A stretch of 64,000 nucleotides of DNA, taken from NCBI GenBank assembly GCA_046293135.1, contig JBKBPR010000001.1, positions 372,001-436,000 on the forward strand, given 5' to 3'. Positions 1 through 8,900 of the stretch are shown here, one piece after another. Position numbers and translations under genes: made by a program. Within the stretch, counting starts at the first letter, position 1. Every line of letters begins with the position of its first letter. A model generated the notes under the pieces. That model was not told the DNA's origin. It made no database searches and saw nothing but the letters and a program-made list of their open reading frames with translations. The DNA is from UBA2638 sp046293135. GTDB taxonomy: Bacteria; Pseudomonadota; Alphaproteobacteria; Micavibrionales; Micavibrionaceae.

Positions 1-726
1 GATTATATGAACTCGATTCCGCTGCCGGCGATGCTCTCGGTCTTCAAGGCCGAGGAATGGGACAATAACGGCCTGCTCGTCACCGACTCCGCGCTGATCT
101 ATTCGATTGTCGATGTGTTGCTCGGGGGGCGGAAGGGTACGCCCGCCATTCGTGTTGAGGGGCGGCCATACACCACCATCGAAACCAAGCTGGTCGAAAA
201 AATGGTGCAGGTCGGTCTGGGCGATTTGTCTTCGGCCTTTGATCCGCTCTCTCCGGTCAGCTTCTCGCTTGATCGTATGGAAACCAACCCGCGCTTTGCG
301 ACAATTACCCAAAGCGGCAATGCTTGCGTTCTGGCGCGGCTACGCGTTGATATGGGCGATCGCGGCGGACGGGTTGAAATCCTTATTCCATACGCAACGC
401 TGGAGCCGATCCGTGAATTGCTCCTGCAGATGTTCATGGGGGAGAAGTTCGGGCGTGACTCGATCTGGGAAAACCACCTGACCCACGAATTATACAAGAC
501 TGATGTGCAGCTACAGGCGATTTTGGGCGAGCTGACCTTGCCGCTCAATGATCTGATGAACTGGCGCATCGGTACGCAAGTGCTCTTTAACACGCGTGTG
601 GAGGAGGAGCTGGAGCTACGCTGCGGCCACTTCCCGATGTTCAGGGGGCCTGTCGGACAAAAGCAGGGCAATATCGCCGTGAAGATCGAGAAATATATCC
701 CGCCTGAAAGGGATGATGACGATTAG
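1..726 (+). CDS. fliM: Flagellar motor switch protein FliM (5' end cut off by window edge)
   Basis: FliM forms the C-ring of the flagellar basal body with FliG and FliN; phosphorylated CheY binds it to change rotation. The frame is open through base 1, so the start codon and the N-terminal CheY-binding peptide lie outside the window; about 241 residues are seen. The visible part begins in the CheC-like middle domain (the segment around the VDVLLGGRKG motif is typical of FliM) and ends in the SpoA domain that contacts FliN, with an acidic tail. It is the first of a run of motor and chemotaxis genes on the plus strand; the next gene follows after 51 bp. The family assignment is firm, the N-terminus is unknown. 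Confidence 0.93.
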   Translation, partial: DYMNSIPLPAMLSVFKAEEWDNNGLLVTDSALIYSIVDVLLGGRKGTPAIRVEGRPYTTIETKLVEKMVQVGLGDLSSAFDPLSPVSFSLDRMETNPRFATITQSGNACVLARLRVDMGDRGGRVEILIPYATLEPIRELLLQMFMGEKFGRDSIWENHLTHELYKTDVQLQAILGELTLPLNDLMNWRIGTQVLFNTRVEEELELRCGHFPMFRGPVGQKQGNIAVKIEKYIPPERDDDD

Positions 727-777
727 TGATTTGATGATTTTGGCGAAGAGTAAAACAACAATAACGAGTAAAATATA

Positions 778-1401
778 ATGAGTAGCACTGTGTTCTTTTT
801 TCTGATTGATGTACTGGTTTTAACGGGCTTGGCGGTGATGATTTTTTATTGCATCCGTTTGACCAAGGCGCTTAATAATTTCCGCCAGTATCGTCAGGAA
901 TTCAACACGCTGGTCTCCGAATTATCACGCAATATCGAGCAAGCCAGCGGCGCAGTCGAAAACCTCAAAAATGCCAGCTTCGAAGCGGGCGAGGATCTGC
1001 AAAAGGTCGTCAATAACGCCCGTACGCTCTGCGATGAATTGCAGCTGATGAATGATATGGGCAATGCGCTCGCCAACCGTCTGGAGCGTCTGTCCGATAC
1101 AGGGCGCTCGGCGCTCAATCAAAAGCCTGATTTTGACAGCGGCAAAGCCCCTGCCGCGAACGGTGCGAATGGCGCAAATGGTTCAAACGGCTCTGCTAAA
1201 AACGGCAGCAAACCCCCGCCGGCGTTCTTTATTCAGGATCGCGATTTTGAAGAGGGCGCTGATCCGTCCGAAAACTATATGACCGATGATTTCGCTGAGG
1301 ATGACGATGATGATGGCGCGGATGCATTCGAAAGCCAATCCGAGCGGGAACTTTACGCTGCGTTGAAAAAGAAAAACGCCCCCAAGGGCAAAATGTTTTA
1401 A
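778..1401 (+). CDS. DUF6468-like membrane-anchored flagellar-locus protein
   Basis: A 207-residue protein with one N-terminal membrane segment (about residues 6-28), a helical, probably coiled-coil stretch (about 30-105), an Asn-Gly-Ala low-complexity linker (repeated NGA/NGS triplets near 126-140) and a strongly acidic region before a basic C-terminus. Proteins of this plan lie directly downstream of fliM in alphaproteobacterial flagellar loci and are usually labelled DUF6468; I make that link from position and architecture, without a profile search. A cytoplasmic coiled coil next to the motor suggests a structural or assembly role (inference). motE follows after 70 bp. Confidence 0.65.
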   Translation: MSSTVFFFLIDVLVLTGLAVMIFYCIRLTKALNNFRQYRQEFNTLVSELSRNIEQASGAVENLKNASFEAGEDLQKVVNNARTLCDELQLMNDMGNALANRLERLSDTGRSALNQKPDFDSGKAPAANGANGANGSNGSAKNGSKPPPAFFIQDRDFEEGADPSENYMTDDFAEDDDDDGADAFESQSERELYAALKKKNAPKGKMF

Positions 1402-1471
1402 TGAAGAGAAAAAGAAAAGCTGGGCGCGGATTTTGAGCGCAAAGCACCATAACACAATAGATAGATGATAA

Positions 1472-2233
1472 ATGTCTGACAGGTTGAAAATACTTCCATT
1501 GTTGATTTTTGTGGCGATGCTGGCCTTTTCGGTGCGGCTCGTTGAGGTCGTTTCGGGCGCGCGCGATTTATCGGGTTCGGCAATGGCGGCTGATGCGGTT
1601 CGCCCGTCCGCCGCGCCTAGCCCCGATGAGAGCGCCTTGCGCGACCCTTCCGCTACTGATGAGGATGCGCCCGCACAGGAATTGACGCTGGCCGAGGCGG
1701 AAACGGCTGAACCTACAGGGGCTGCGGCTGCGCCTGAAACCACTAAAGGCAGCCCCGCCGCAACAGAACCAAGCGCCGCCACAAACTGGCGCGATGCGTC
1801 CGAGGAAAATGTCGACACGTCTTCCGTGACGATGGACATGTTCCGCGATATGTCGGCGCGCCGTGAGGAGCTTGACAAAAGGGAGCGCGCTCTGGGAACA
1901 CGGGAAGCTTTGCTGAAAGCCGCCGAACAGGAGCTGGACAGAAAGTATCAGGAGCTTGAGCTACTGCGCGGTGAGATCAAAGGGCTGCTGGAGGATCAAT
2001 CCGAAGAGGAATTGCGCCGCATCGACTCGCTCGTGAAAATCTATGAGGCGATGAAGCCCAAGGAAGCGGCGCGCATTTTTGACACGCTCGATCTGGATAT
2101 TCTGGTCAAGGTTACCTCGAAAATGTCGGAGCGCCGCCTGTCACCGATTTTGGCGACCATGGATCCTGAACGCGCCCGCACGCTCACGATCATGCTGGTT
2201 GAGCAGAAAAAACTGCCTGTTTTGCCGAATTAA
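1472..2233 (+). CDS. motE: MotE-like flagellar protein with MgtE_N-type C-terminal domain
   Basis: 253 residues: an N-terminal membrane anchor or signal (about 7-27), an Ala/Pro/Glu-rich linker to about residue 110, a charged coiled coil (about 115-175), and a C-terminal helical region (about 178-253) that resembles the MgtE N-terminal fold seen in alphaproteobacterial MotE (motifs EAMKPKEAARIFDTLD and ILATMDPERA). In Sinorhizobium MotE is a periplasmic chaperone for MotC; here no motC is visible, so its client is unknown. It sits between the DUF6468-like gene and cheY, all on the same strand. Confidence 0.8.
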   Translation: MSDRLKILPLLIFVAMLAFSVRLVEVVSGARDLSGSAMAADAVRPSAAPSPDESALRDPSATDEDAPAQELTLAEAETAEPTGAAAAPETTKGSPAATEPSAATNWRDASEENVDTSSVTMDMFRDMSARREELDKRERALGTREALLKAAEQELDRKYQELELLRGEIKGLLEDQSEEELRRIDSLVKIYEAMKPKEAARIFDTLDLDILVKVTSKMSERRLSPILATMDPERARTLTIMLVEQKKLPVLPN

Positions 2234-2370
2234 CGCCGCTCCGCCACGCCGCAAAACCCCTTTTTACATTCGCCTGTATGCGCCCTTTCTGAATTGCTGG
2301 AAAGGCAGCGGCGCTTTCTTGTACTCTAGCCATGGTTGTTTCATTTATAAGCGGAGCGGAAAGGAAAGCC

Positions 2371-2760
2371 ATGACAGTCAATAAGGATATGAATGTCCTG
2401 ATCGTTGATGATTACAGCACGATGCTGCGGATCATACGCAATCTTCTCAAGCAGTTGGGGTTTAACAATGTCGATGAGGCGAGCGATGGCCGCATGGCGC
2501 TGGAGCGCATCAATGAAAAGCCCTATGGGCTGGTGATTTCGGACTGGAATATGGAGCCGATGACGGGGCTGGATTTGCTCAAATCCATTCGCCAATCGGC
2601 GGCGGGGTATAAGGATATTCCTTTCATCATGGTGACCGCCGAGAGCAAAACCGAAAACGTCATTGAGGCGAAAAAGGCGGGGGCGAATAACTATGTCGTC
2701 AAGCCGTTCAATGCCGAAACACTCAAATCGAAAATGGTCAGTGTGATCGGCGAGTTTTAA
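2371..2760 (+). CDS. cheY: CheY-like single-domain response regulator
   Basis: 129 residues forming one receiver domain: acidic pair D13-D14, phospho-acceptor D58 (in VISDWNMEPM), T89 and K111 (in VVKPF) are all present. This is the CheY plan: the phosphorylated protein binds FliM and alters flagellar rotation. I chose the ATG at 2371, preceded by the purine-rich GGAAAGGAAA, rather than the in-frame ATG at 2332, which would add residues unlike the family. cheZ follows 38 bp downstream and fliM lies upstream, so the locus encodes signal, target and terminator of the chemotactic switch. Confidence 0.9.
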   Translation: MTVNKDMNVLIVDDYSTMLRIIRNLLKQLGFNNVDEASDGRMALERINEKPYGLVISDWNMEPMTGLDLLKSIRQSAAGYKDIPFIMVTAESKTENVIEAKKAGANNYVVKPFNAETLKSKMVSVIGEF

Positions 2761-2798
2761 ATTATAAATTGTAATCTGGTGCGGGGCGCAAAACGGCA

Positions 2799-3416
2799 AT
2801 GCAGGATAATCTCAAGAAAGACACAGTGCTCAAAGTGATCGAAACCGTTATCGAGCGTTTTGAGCATAAGGCCGAAGTCTCGCGGGAGCAGCTTTTGCAA
2901 GAGCTAACGGGGTTGCAGCAAATCATCATTGATGCACGCAACGATGCGCTTTCGGTGCAAAATGTCGCGCAGATTTCCGAGGAGCATATCCCCGTGGCGA
3001 CCGATGAGCTTGATGCGGTGGTGCTGGCGACGGCGGAGGCAACAGGCACGATCATGGATTCTTGCGAGGCGATTGAGGCTTTGCTCGAAGCGCACGGGCA
3101 GGCCGCATTGAGCGCCGCCGTGACGGACGAGATCATCAAAATCTATGAAGCCTGCTCGTTTCAGGATATTACGGGGCAACGTATTCGCAAGGTCGTGGCG
3201 GCTTTGGCGAAGATTGAAAACGGTCTGGCCGCGGCCACGCAATTGCTGTTAACGGGGGAGGCGGGCAGCGGCGCTACTGGCGCTACTGGCGCGGGAATAG
3301 ACGCTGTGAATGCGAAGGCGGGCGTATCCGATACATCTTTGCTAAACGGCCCGCAACTTCCGCAAAAGGCCATGACCCAAAGTGATATTGACCGTATTCT
3401 CAAAGAATTAGGTTAG
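2799..3416 (+). CDS. cheZ: CheZ-type CheY-P phosphatase
   Basis: 205 residues, mostly helical. The sequence FQDITGQRI at residues 121-129 is the CheZ active-site helix: D123 and Q127 correspond to the Asp/Gln pair that positions water to hydrolyse CheY-P. The last 13 residues (SDIDRILKELG end) match the CheY-binding tail that CheZ carries after a flexible linker; here the linker holds Gly/Ala/Thr repeats (about 153-170). Its placement directly after cheY supports a dedicated phosphatase. Many alphaproteobacteria lack CheZ and use a phosphate-sink CheY instead, so its presence is informative. Confidence 0.87.
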   Translation: MQDNLKKDTVLKVIETVIERFEHKAEVSREQLLQELTGLQQIIIDARNDALSVQNVAQISEEHIPVATDELDAVVLATAEATGTIMDSCEAIEALLEAHGQAALSAAVTDEIIKIYEACSFQDITGQRIRKVVAALAKIENGLAAATQLLLTGEAGSGATGATGAGIDAVNAKAGVSDTSLLNGPQLPQKAMTQSDIDRILKELG

Positions 3417-3524
3417 TGTGGGGCGTGAGGCTTACCGTTCTTCTTATTGGGCGCTAAAACTGAGTGTTAAAATTGTGTGCTGAACAGGGGTTTTGACGTT
3501 TCCGCGCATCGTTCAATATTTCCC

Positions 3525-3553
3525 TTGATATTTTAGGAATTAAATCATATCAT
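3525..3553 (+). promoter_or_regulatory. Sigma-70-like promoter of repeat element copy 1
   Basis: TTGATA at 3525-3530, a 17-bp spacer, TATCAT at 3548-3553. The flanking bases (ATTTCCCTTGA, TTAGGAATT) are shared with the promoter at 38185-38213, so this is one conserved unit in two places rather than a chance match. Confidence 0.5.
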
Positions 3554-3600
3554 GGTTTTGGTTCAGGGGCGAATTGCGCCTAGAACTTATCTTTAACGCA

Positions 3601-3618
3601 TTCCGGCGAAAGCCGGAA
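3601..3618. repeat. REP-like palindrome, 7-bp stem, GAAA loop
   Basis: TTCCGGC-GAAA-GCCGGAA, extendable by one A/T pair on each side. Perfect stem with a tetraloop; the same word is a common bacterial interspersed palindrome. Confidence 0.75.
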
Positions 3619-3667
3619 TCTCGGGTTTTTTACCACCAAGACACCAAGTCACCAAGGCCTCAGTGTT

Positions 3668-3708
3668 ATCCCCGCGGCTCTGCGCAGCAGAGCTTTAACG
3701 GCGGGGAT
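3668..3708. repeat. Two-tier inverted repeat
   Basis: Outer arms ATCCCCGC (3668-3675) and GCGGGGAT (3701-3708) are exact complements; inside them GCTCTGC (3677-3683) pairs with GCAGAGC (3687-3693) around a three-base loop. It can form a compact hairpin with one asymmetric internal loop. Confidence 0.7.
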
Positions 3709-3780
3709 CTGGGAAAAATTACTAACTCTCAGATAAGGTCCGGATGTCCGCACAAGGCGGGCATGACGGTTGATATTGAT

Positions 3781-3880
3781 TTTCACCACAGAGTTGAAAG
3801 AGCTTTAAAAAGAGAACACAGAGAAAATATATTGCAAAACCACTGCGAACTGTAAAAAACTCTGTACCTCTGTGGTGAAA
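3781..3880. repeat. 100-bp unit with perfect 13-bp terminal inverted repeats
   Basis: TTTCACCACAGAG (3781-3793) and CTCTGTGGTGAAA (3868-3880) are exact reverse complements and bound an AT-rich core. The layout resembles a miniature inverted-repeat element, but the ends show no obvious target-site duplication. Confidence 0.7.
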
Positions 3881-3886
3881 AATACT

Positions 3887-3978
3887 GTCATTCCCTGAAT
3901 TTTGCAAAAAATTCTAAGGGAATCCAGTGACAGCCTATGGATCACCTTAGAATTACTGGCGCAATTCAGGCGATGACA
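3887..3978. repeat. Long imperfect hairpin with inner 10-bp perfect inverted repeat
   Basis: The outer arms starting TGTCATTCCCTGAATT and ending AATTCAGGCGATGACA match at about 16 of 20 positions. An inner perfect repeat AATTCTAAGG (3910-3919) / CCTTAGAATT (3945-3954) sits in the loop. Confidence 0.6.
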
Positions 3979-4153
3979 GGGGAGAGTTTGGCGGGATGGT
4001 GAAAAGAGCAAGTGTGTCATTGCACGGCCTTACCGCCCCGTCATTACACGGTTTATCCGTGTAATCCGCCTTCACTGCCAGCGATCTTTTTTTTATTGTG
4101 ATTGTTCTCCGGTTTTGCGTTATGTAAAATTTAGATAGCGCAGCCAGAAACAA

Positions 4154-4249
4154 GTGGGGCGAGTGGGGCAAGTGGGGCGAAATGCCCGTAACTTACTGAA
4201 AAATTTAACAAACCTTTCGCCCCACTTAAAGGCCGAGAGTGGGGCGAAA
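4154..4249 (+). repeat. GTGGGGCRA tandem repeat (3 units) plus 12-bp hairpin, copy 1
   Basis: Three contiguous 9-bp units lie at 4154-4180. After 34 bp, TTTCGCCCCACT (4215-4226) pairs perfectly with AGTGGGGCGAAA (4238-4249), so the hairpin's right arm is another copy of the repeat word. The order and spacer words (CCCGTAA, ACTGAAA) match copy 2 at 38286-38428. Confidence 0.85.
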
Positions 4250-4372
4250 CACCCCAACTTTCAGAGGGCTGTAATAAAAAACGCAATCGCGTATTTCATG
4301 GATAAATTCACCCGCCTGTAAAATTTTTGTGCTAAAATCAGGATTGGTTTTGTTCAAACAGGATGTTTTTCC

Positions 4373-5059
4373 GTGGCAAGAGAATTTCTGGGGTTGTCCC
4401 TGTTCATCATGTTGCTGTCGTTTTTTATCATTCTCAATGCGATGTCGAAATTTGAGGATGTGAAGTCGCAGCCAGTTCTGAGAAGCCTTGATATGGCGTT
4501 CTCTTCGGGGAAAATGGATCGTAAGCAAGAAGCGCCGACCACGATTGAGTATCAGGAGCTCGCACATAAAGAGGGCAGCACGATCGATAAGCTTGAGGCG
4601 CTGTTTAACGCGCATATCAGGAGCCTGGACGTCACGAAAAACCGCCTTGGTACGGAAATGAATGTGCGGATGAGCCGTACGGAATTTGAAGCTGCGCTGG
4701 ATGGAGCGGAGCGCGTGGTTCTTGGCATGGCTGCACGGGATGAGCCGTTTTTATCAACGCTGATTACCTTGGTGCAGAGCGAGGATCTCGGAACACCCTA
4801 CAGGATGGATATATCCTATCATCTTGGTGAAAACCCCTCAGTTCTAAGGAATGCACAGCCCGAAGTTTTGCGGGAGGTGAGTCGCCGCGTTGCGGGCTAT
4901 GCTCTGCGGCTGGAGGCGGCAGGTCTGCCGCAGCGGTTTTTCAGTGGCGGGATGGGCGCGTATGATAAGGATATGATTGAGATTGCCTTTGTGCCTTATT
5001 TCCCCGTGCAGATCGCAACAGGTACGCTCAGTGCGCGCAGAGAGGCTGAAACGCCATGA
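4373..5059 (+). CDS. MotB-like membrane protein lacking the stator aspartate
   Basis: 228 residues from a GTG start (no ATG fits). The N-terminal membrane segment (about 6-24, LSLFIMLLSFFIILNAMS) aligns with the MotB plug/transmembrane region of the next gene, but the position of the proton-carrying Asp is Ser. After a linker the protein has a region of unclear fold with an OmpA-like-length C-terminus but no recognisable peptidoglycan-binding motif. It overlaps the next gene by four bases (ATGA), so the two are translated together and may form a heteromeric partner pair. Not a standard stator subunit; function unknown. Confidence 0.6.
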   Translation: MAREFLGLSLFIMLLSFFIILNAMSKFEDVKSQPVLRSLDMAFSSGKMDRKQEAPTTIEYQELAHKEGSTIDKLEALFNAHIRSLDVTKNRLGTEMNVRMSRTEFEAALDGAERVVLGMAARDEPFLSTLITLVQSEDLGTPYRMDISYHLGENPSVLRNAQPEVLREVSRRVAGYALRLEAAGLPQRFFSGGMGAYDKDMIEIAFVPYFPVQIATGTLSARREAETP

Positions 5060-5913
5060 ATAAAAAGAAAAATAAAGGGCAATCGTCATCCGTTAATCCG
5101 CAAGCGAAGCAAGGCGGGCATGAGGAGCAATTCCCCTACGCTTCGCCGCTGCACCCGAAGCCGAAAATGCTCGGCTTTCATAGGGAAATTGAAGACGAAA
5201 ACCCGCCCGTTTCGACACTATGGCTGGTGACTTTTACCGATGTTATGGCTTTGATGCTGACCTTTTTTGTGCTGCTATATTCGATGGCCGCGCCCGATCA
5301 ACGCAAATGGTCGGATATGACCGCCTCGATCAATTCCAATTTCAGCAAGTTCAGATCGCCTGAATTTTTGGCGGGGTCCGTAGATTCGATTAATATCGAG
5401 CGCATTGACCGCCGCCGCGCCCTTGATTTGCGCTATCTGGCAACGCTCATCCGTCAGGCGCTTGAGCGCGATGGCCGCGATGACGGGATTTTGCTGTTTG
5501 TGCAGAACAACGCGCTGGTGATTTCCGTGCCACATAATCTTTTCTTCGAAGCGGGAAGCGATGAAGTGCAGCCCGCAGGCCAGCGTATTTTATTCGAGCT
5601 GGGCGGCGCGTTGGAGCGTATTCGCAACGCCATAGAGATTGTCGGCCATGCCGATCCGCGCCCTATAGAACGCAGCGAGATATTTAAATCGAATTGGGAT
5701 TTGTCGCTGTCCCGCGCCTCCAGCGTTGCCGGAGTGCTGGCCAATGTCGGTTATACCCGCCCGATCAAGGTCAGGGGAATGGCCAGTGCGCGCTATGATG
5801 ATCTGCCCGAAGATATGCCGGAAGATGAAAAGCTCGACCTGTCGCGCCGTGTTGATATTGTGGTGCTACAAGATGACGGGGCGCGGCGCTCAATCTTCGG
5901 GATGGAATTGTAA
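5056..5913 (+). CDS. motB: MotB/OmpA-family flagellar stator protein
   Basis: 285 residues: basic cytoplasmic N-terminus, one membrane segment (about 55-77) containing D62 in FTDVMALMLTFF, the expected proton-binding Asp of MotB, then a linker and a C-terminal OmpA-like domain (about 150-275) with the signature NWDLSLSRA and RRVDIVV ends that bind peptidoglycan. MotB anchors the MotA/MotB stator to the cell wall and couples ion flow to torque. No motA is in the window, so the partner must be elsewhere. The start overlaps the preceding MotB-like gene by 4 bp. Confidence 0.85.
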   Translation: MNKKKNKGQSSSVNPQAKQGGHEEQFPYASPLHPKPKMLGFHREIEDENPPVSTLWLVTFTDVMALMLTFFVLLYSMAAPDQRKWSDMTASINSNFSKFRSPEFLAGSVDSINIERIDRRRALDLRYLATLIRQALERDGRDDGILLFVQNNALVISVPHNLFFEAGSDEVQPAGQRILFELGGALERIRNAIEIVGHADPRPIERSEIFKSNWDLSLSRASSVAGVLANVGYTRPIKVRGMASARYDDLPEDMPEDEKLDLSRRVDIVVLQDDGARRSIFGMEL

Positions 5914-5922
5914 TCGGGGGAG

Positions 5923-8900
5923 ATGGCTATGGATGGGCTGGCGCGGCTGTGGCACTCTAGGGCAATGAAAAGAAAGATGGTGAAATCCTATTCCTCATAT
6001 TTGCGCGGTTCTGTCTGCGCCGCAGCGCTGCTGGTGGCGCTTGCTGGCGCTCCGCATATAGCGCTCGGCGCGGATGTCGGCGTGAGGGTCGGGGAGCATG
6101 ACGGCTATACGCGGCTTGTGTTTGATTGGCCGACAAATGCCGGACACGAGATCGTCAATCGCTCAGAGAATGGCTTTGAGGTTGTCTTCACCGCAACGGG
6201 CAATGCACTGCAAGATGATATTCGCGGGCGCAATATTGCGGGGCTTGAGATTTTATCAACCGACCCTTTGCGCGTTTTGGTTAAAACGCCGCACGGTTCT
6301 TCAAGCCGCAGCTTTGCGGTTGAATCGCGGATTGTCGTTGATATTTATGCGCCTGATAGTTCCTCCTCAGGTGTTGCGGCATCGACCACGGCGGCCAGCT
6401 CCCAACTCTCGCCGAATGCGGCCAATCATACCCCCTCAGCCGATGTGAATGTAACCGCTGAAGCCTCCGCAACCGATCAATCAAGTTTGCGCGATGTTCA
6501 GCAAGCCTTGCAGGCGATTGGCGGCGGGGTTGATGCGCAGATTCTCAATCCCGATAGGCCGCGCCTCCAAGCCTACGTCAGTAGCGCCGAGGCCGAGATT
6601 GTGTCCGAAGCCCAAGCCCAAGCAGCAGATAGTGAAGCAAATGCCGCGCCCGCCACCAGAGGCATTGCGCAACGGGCGCAGGAGCAAATCCGCGCCAATA
6701 TGTTCTCGCTCAGCTCAACGGCTTCGATTGGTTTGGCGGCATTTGAGGATGCCGGAAAGCTCTGGATGATTATGGATCGCCCTGAATTGGCGGTGCGCCC
6801 GCAGGTCAGCGGCCCGAATGCTGCGCAGATCAAAGAGCTTGATTTGATCGAGTTTGAAGGTGGCAAGGCCTTTGTTAGTGCGATGTTGCCCGAAACATAT
6901 TTGCGGGCGCAAGGCGGCGGGATTTTGTGGAATGTGATATTAAGCCCCGAAACGCCCGAACATCAAGCGCTTGAGCCGATCCGCAGCGATGTTGATAAAT
7001 TGAAAATCCGCAGCGGTAAAATCACGCTGCCGATATCTTCCGCGCGGAAAGTGCTGAGCGTTCCCGATGCGGTTTCGGGGAGTACTCTCAAGGTCGTGAC
7101 GGTTGAAGATGCCGGCGCTTATAGCGGTGCGTTCCGCAGCTTTGTTGATTTTGATGTGCTTGCCGCGCCTTTGGGGGTTGCGATTCGCCCGAAGGTTGAT
7201 GATCTGGAAGTTGCAATTACTCCGCAAGGTGTTGAAATATCGCGCCCGAATGGCTTGAATATTCTTCCGAATGAGCTTGTAACTGGAATTGAACAAGATG
7301 ATTTTTTCTCTCGCATGGCGCGGGATGAAGATGATCGTCGGATTTTCAATTTTGATGAATGGCGGCTTGGCGGTTTGGGTGCGCTCAATCAAAACCGTAC
7401 GGTGATTTTATCAAGCATGGGCAATCTTTCGAAAAGCGCGCAAGTTGAAAATCTGATTACGCTGGCGAAGATGCAGCTTGCCAATGGCCGTGGGGCGGAA
7501 GCGCTCGGCTTTCTGAGCTATGCGGAAGCCGAAGTGCCTGAACTGGCGCAAAATCCTGAGTTTTTATCTCTGCGCGGTGTTGCCAAGGCGTTTTCATGGA
7601 AAACCGATGATGCGTTTCGTGATTTGTCTTCGTCGATCTTGAAAGAGTTTCAAGAAATCGGCATATGGCGGGCTTTCGTATTGGCAGATTTGGGAGATTG
7701 GGAGCAAGCGCGGGATATCTTGCCGAATAATTTGCTCCCTATCAAAGATTATCCGCCCGAAATACGTAACCGTTTAGGGATCGTGCTGGCGGAGATTTTC
7801 CTGCGGGCGGGGGATGTCGAGCTTGCCAAGGAGATTTTTAACCTCATTGAGCGCGACCGCGATACGCTTAACCTCGCTTATGATGCGGCGTTGCAATATC
7901 TCAAGGGCGAGGCGGCGCGGCAGGCGGGGCAGGTTGAGCAAACCAAGGAGCTGTGGCAAGCGCTGGCAGAGGGGAGCGATACGCTTTATCGCGTCAAGGC
8001 TGGTCTGGCTTTGACACGGCTTTTGACGGATAAGGGCGAGATAACGCCCGCACAAGCCATCGATTTGCTGGAGCGTTTGCGCTATGCATGGCGCGGTGAT
8101 GAGCTTGAGGCGCAGGTCAATTACTGGCTGGGGCGTACCTATTTTGAAAATAGCGAATACGTTAAGGGGCTGGCGATTATGCGCGAGGCCGCAACGCTTG
8201 TTCCGGGGACGATTTTGGGCAATCGCATTACGGCGGATATGCGCTCGATGTTCACCGATTTCTTTATCGGCGGCAATCTGGAGCAGGTTTCACCGCTGGA
8301 TGCCGTGGCCGTGTATGAGGAGTTTCAGGAGCTTGTTCCGACAGGGACGCGTGGCAATCAGGTAATTTCAAATCTCGCCGAACATATGGTGCGGGCGGAT
8401 TTGCTTGACCGCGCTTCGAATTTGTTGACCTACCAGATCGACCACCGTTTGAGCGGCGATGAGGCGGCGAAGGTGGCCACCCGTTTGGCGGCAATTCAGC
8501 TTATTGACCGTAACGGCGCGGCGGCGCTGCAATCTCTGACCAAGGCGCAGAATTTCCTCAAGGATCAGCCCGATACGGTGCGCACTGCGGCGCGGATGAA
8601 TGAGCTTGCGCTGCTGCGGGCGCGGGCGCTTTCGCTCAATAACCGTACGGGCGAGGCGCTGAAAATACTGGAGAATATGACCCCCAGCCCGCGTGTTAAT
8701 CGCCTGCGCGCCGATATTGCGTGGCAATCGGGCTATTGGGATGATGCGAATTACGCGCTTGAGGATGTGATTTTGGATGAGAATATTTCGCTCAGCCGCG
8801 GCCTGTCCGAAGATCATGCAATGCTGATTTTACAACGCGCCGTGGCGCAAAATCTCTCCGGTGATCGTATCGGGCTGGCGAATTTGCGCGAAAAATATGC

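Larger units (their letters stand above)
3417..4372. other. 956-bp non-coding island rich in inverted repeats
   Basis: I see no credible gene here on either strand; the short open frames have no family resemblance and run through palindromes. The region holds a sigma-70-like promoter (3525-3553), at least four separate inverted-repeat units (3601-3618, 3668-3708, 3781-3880, 3887-3978), a CACCAAG triple repeat with 8-bp period (3634-3656), and a GTGGGGCRA tandem repeat with a 12-bp hairpin (4154-4249). The two ends match parts of a second element at 38170-38430. Confidence 0.8.
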
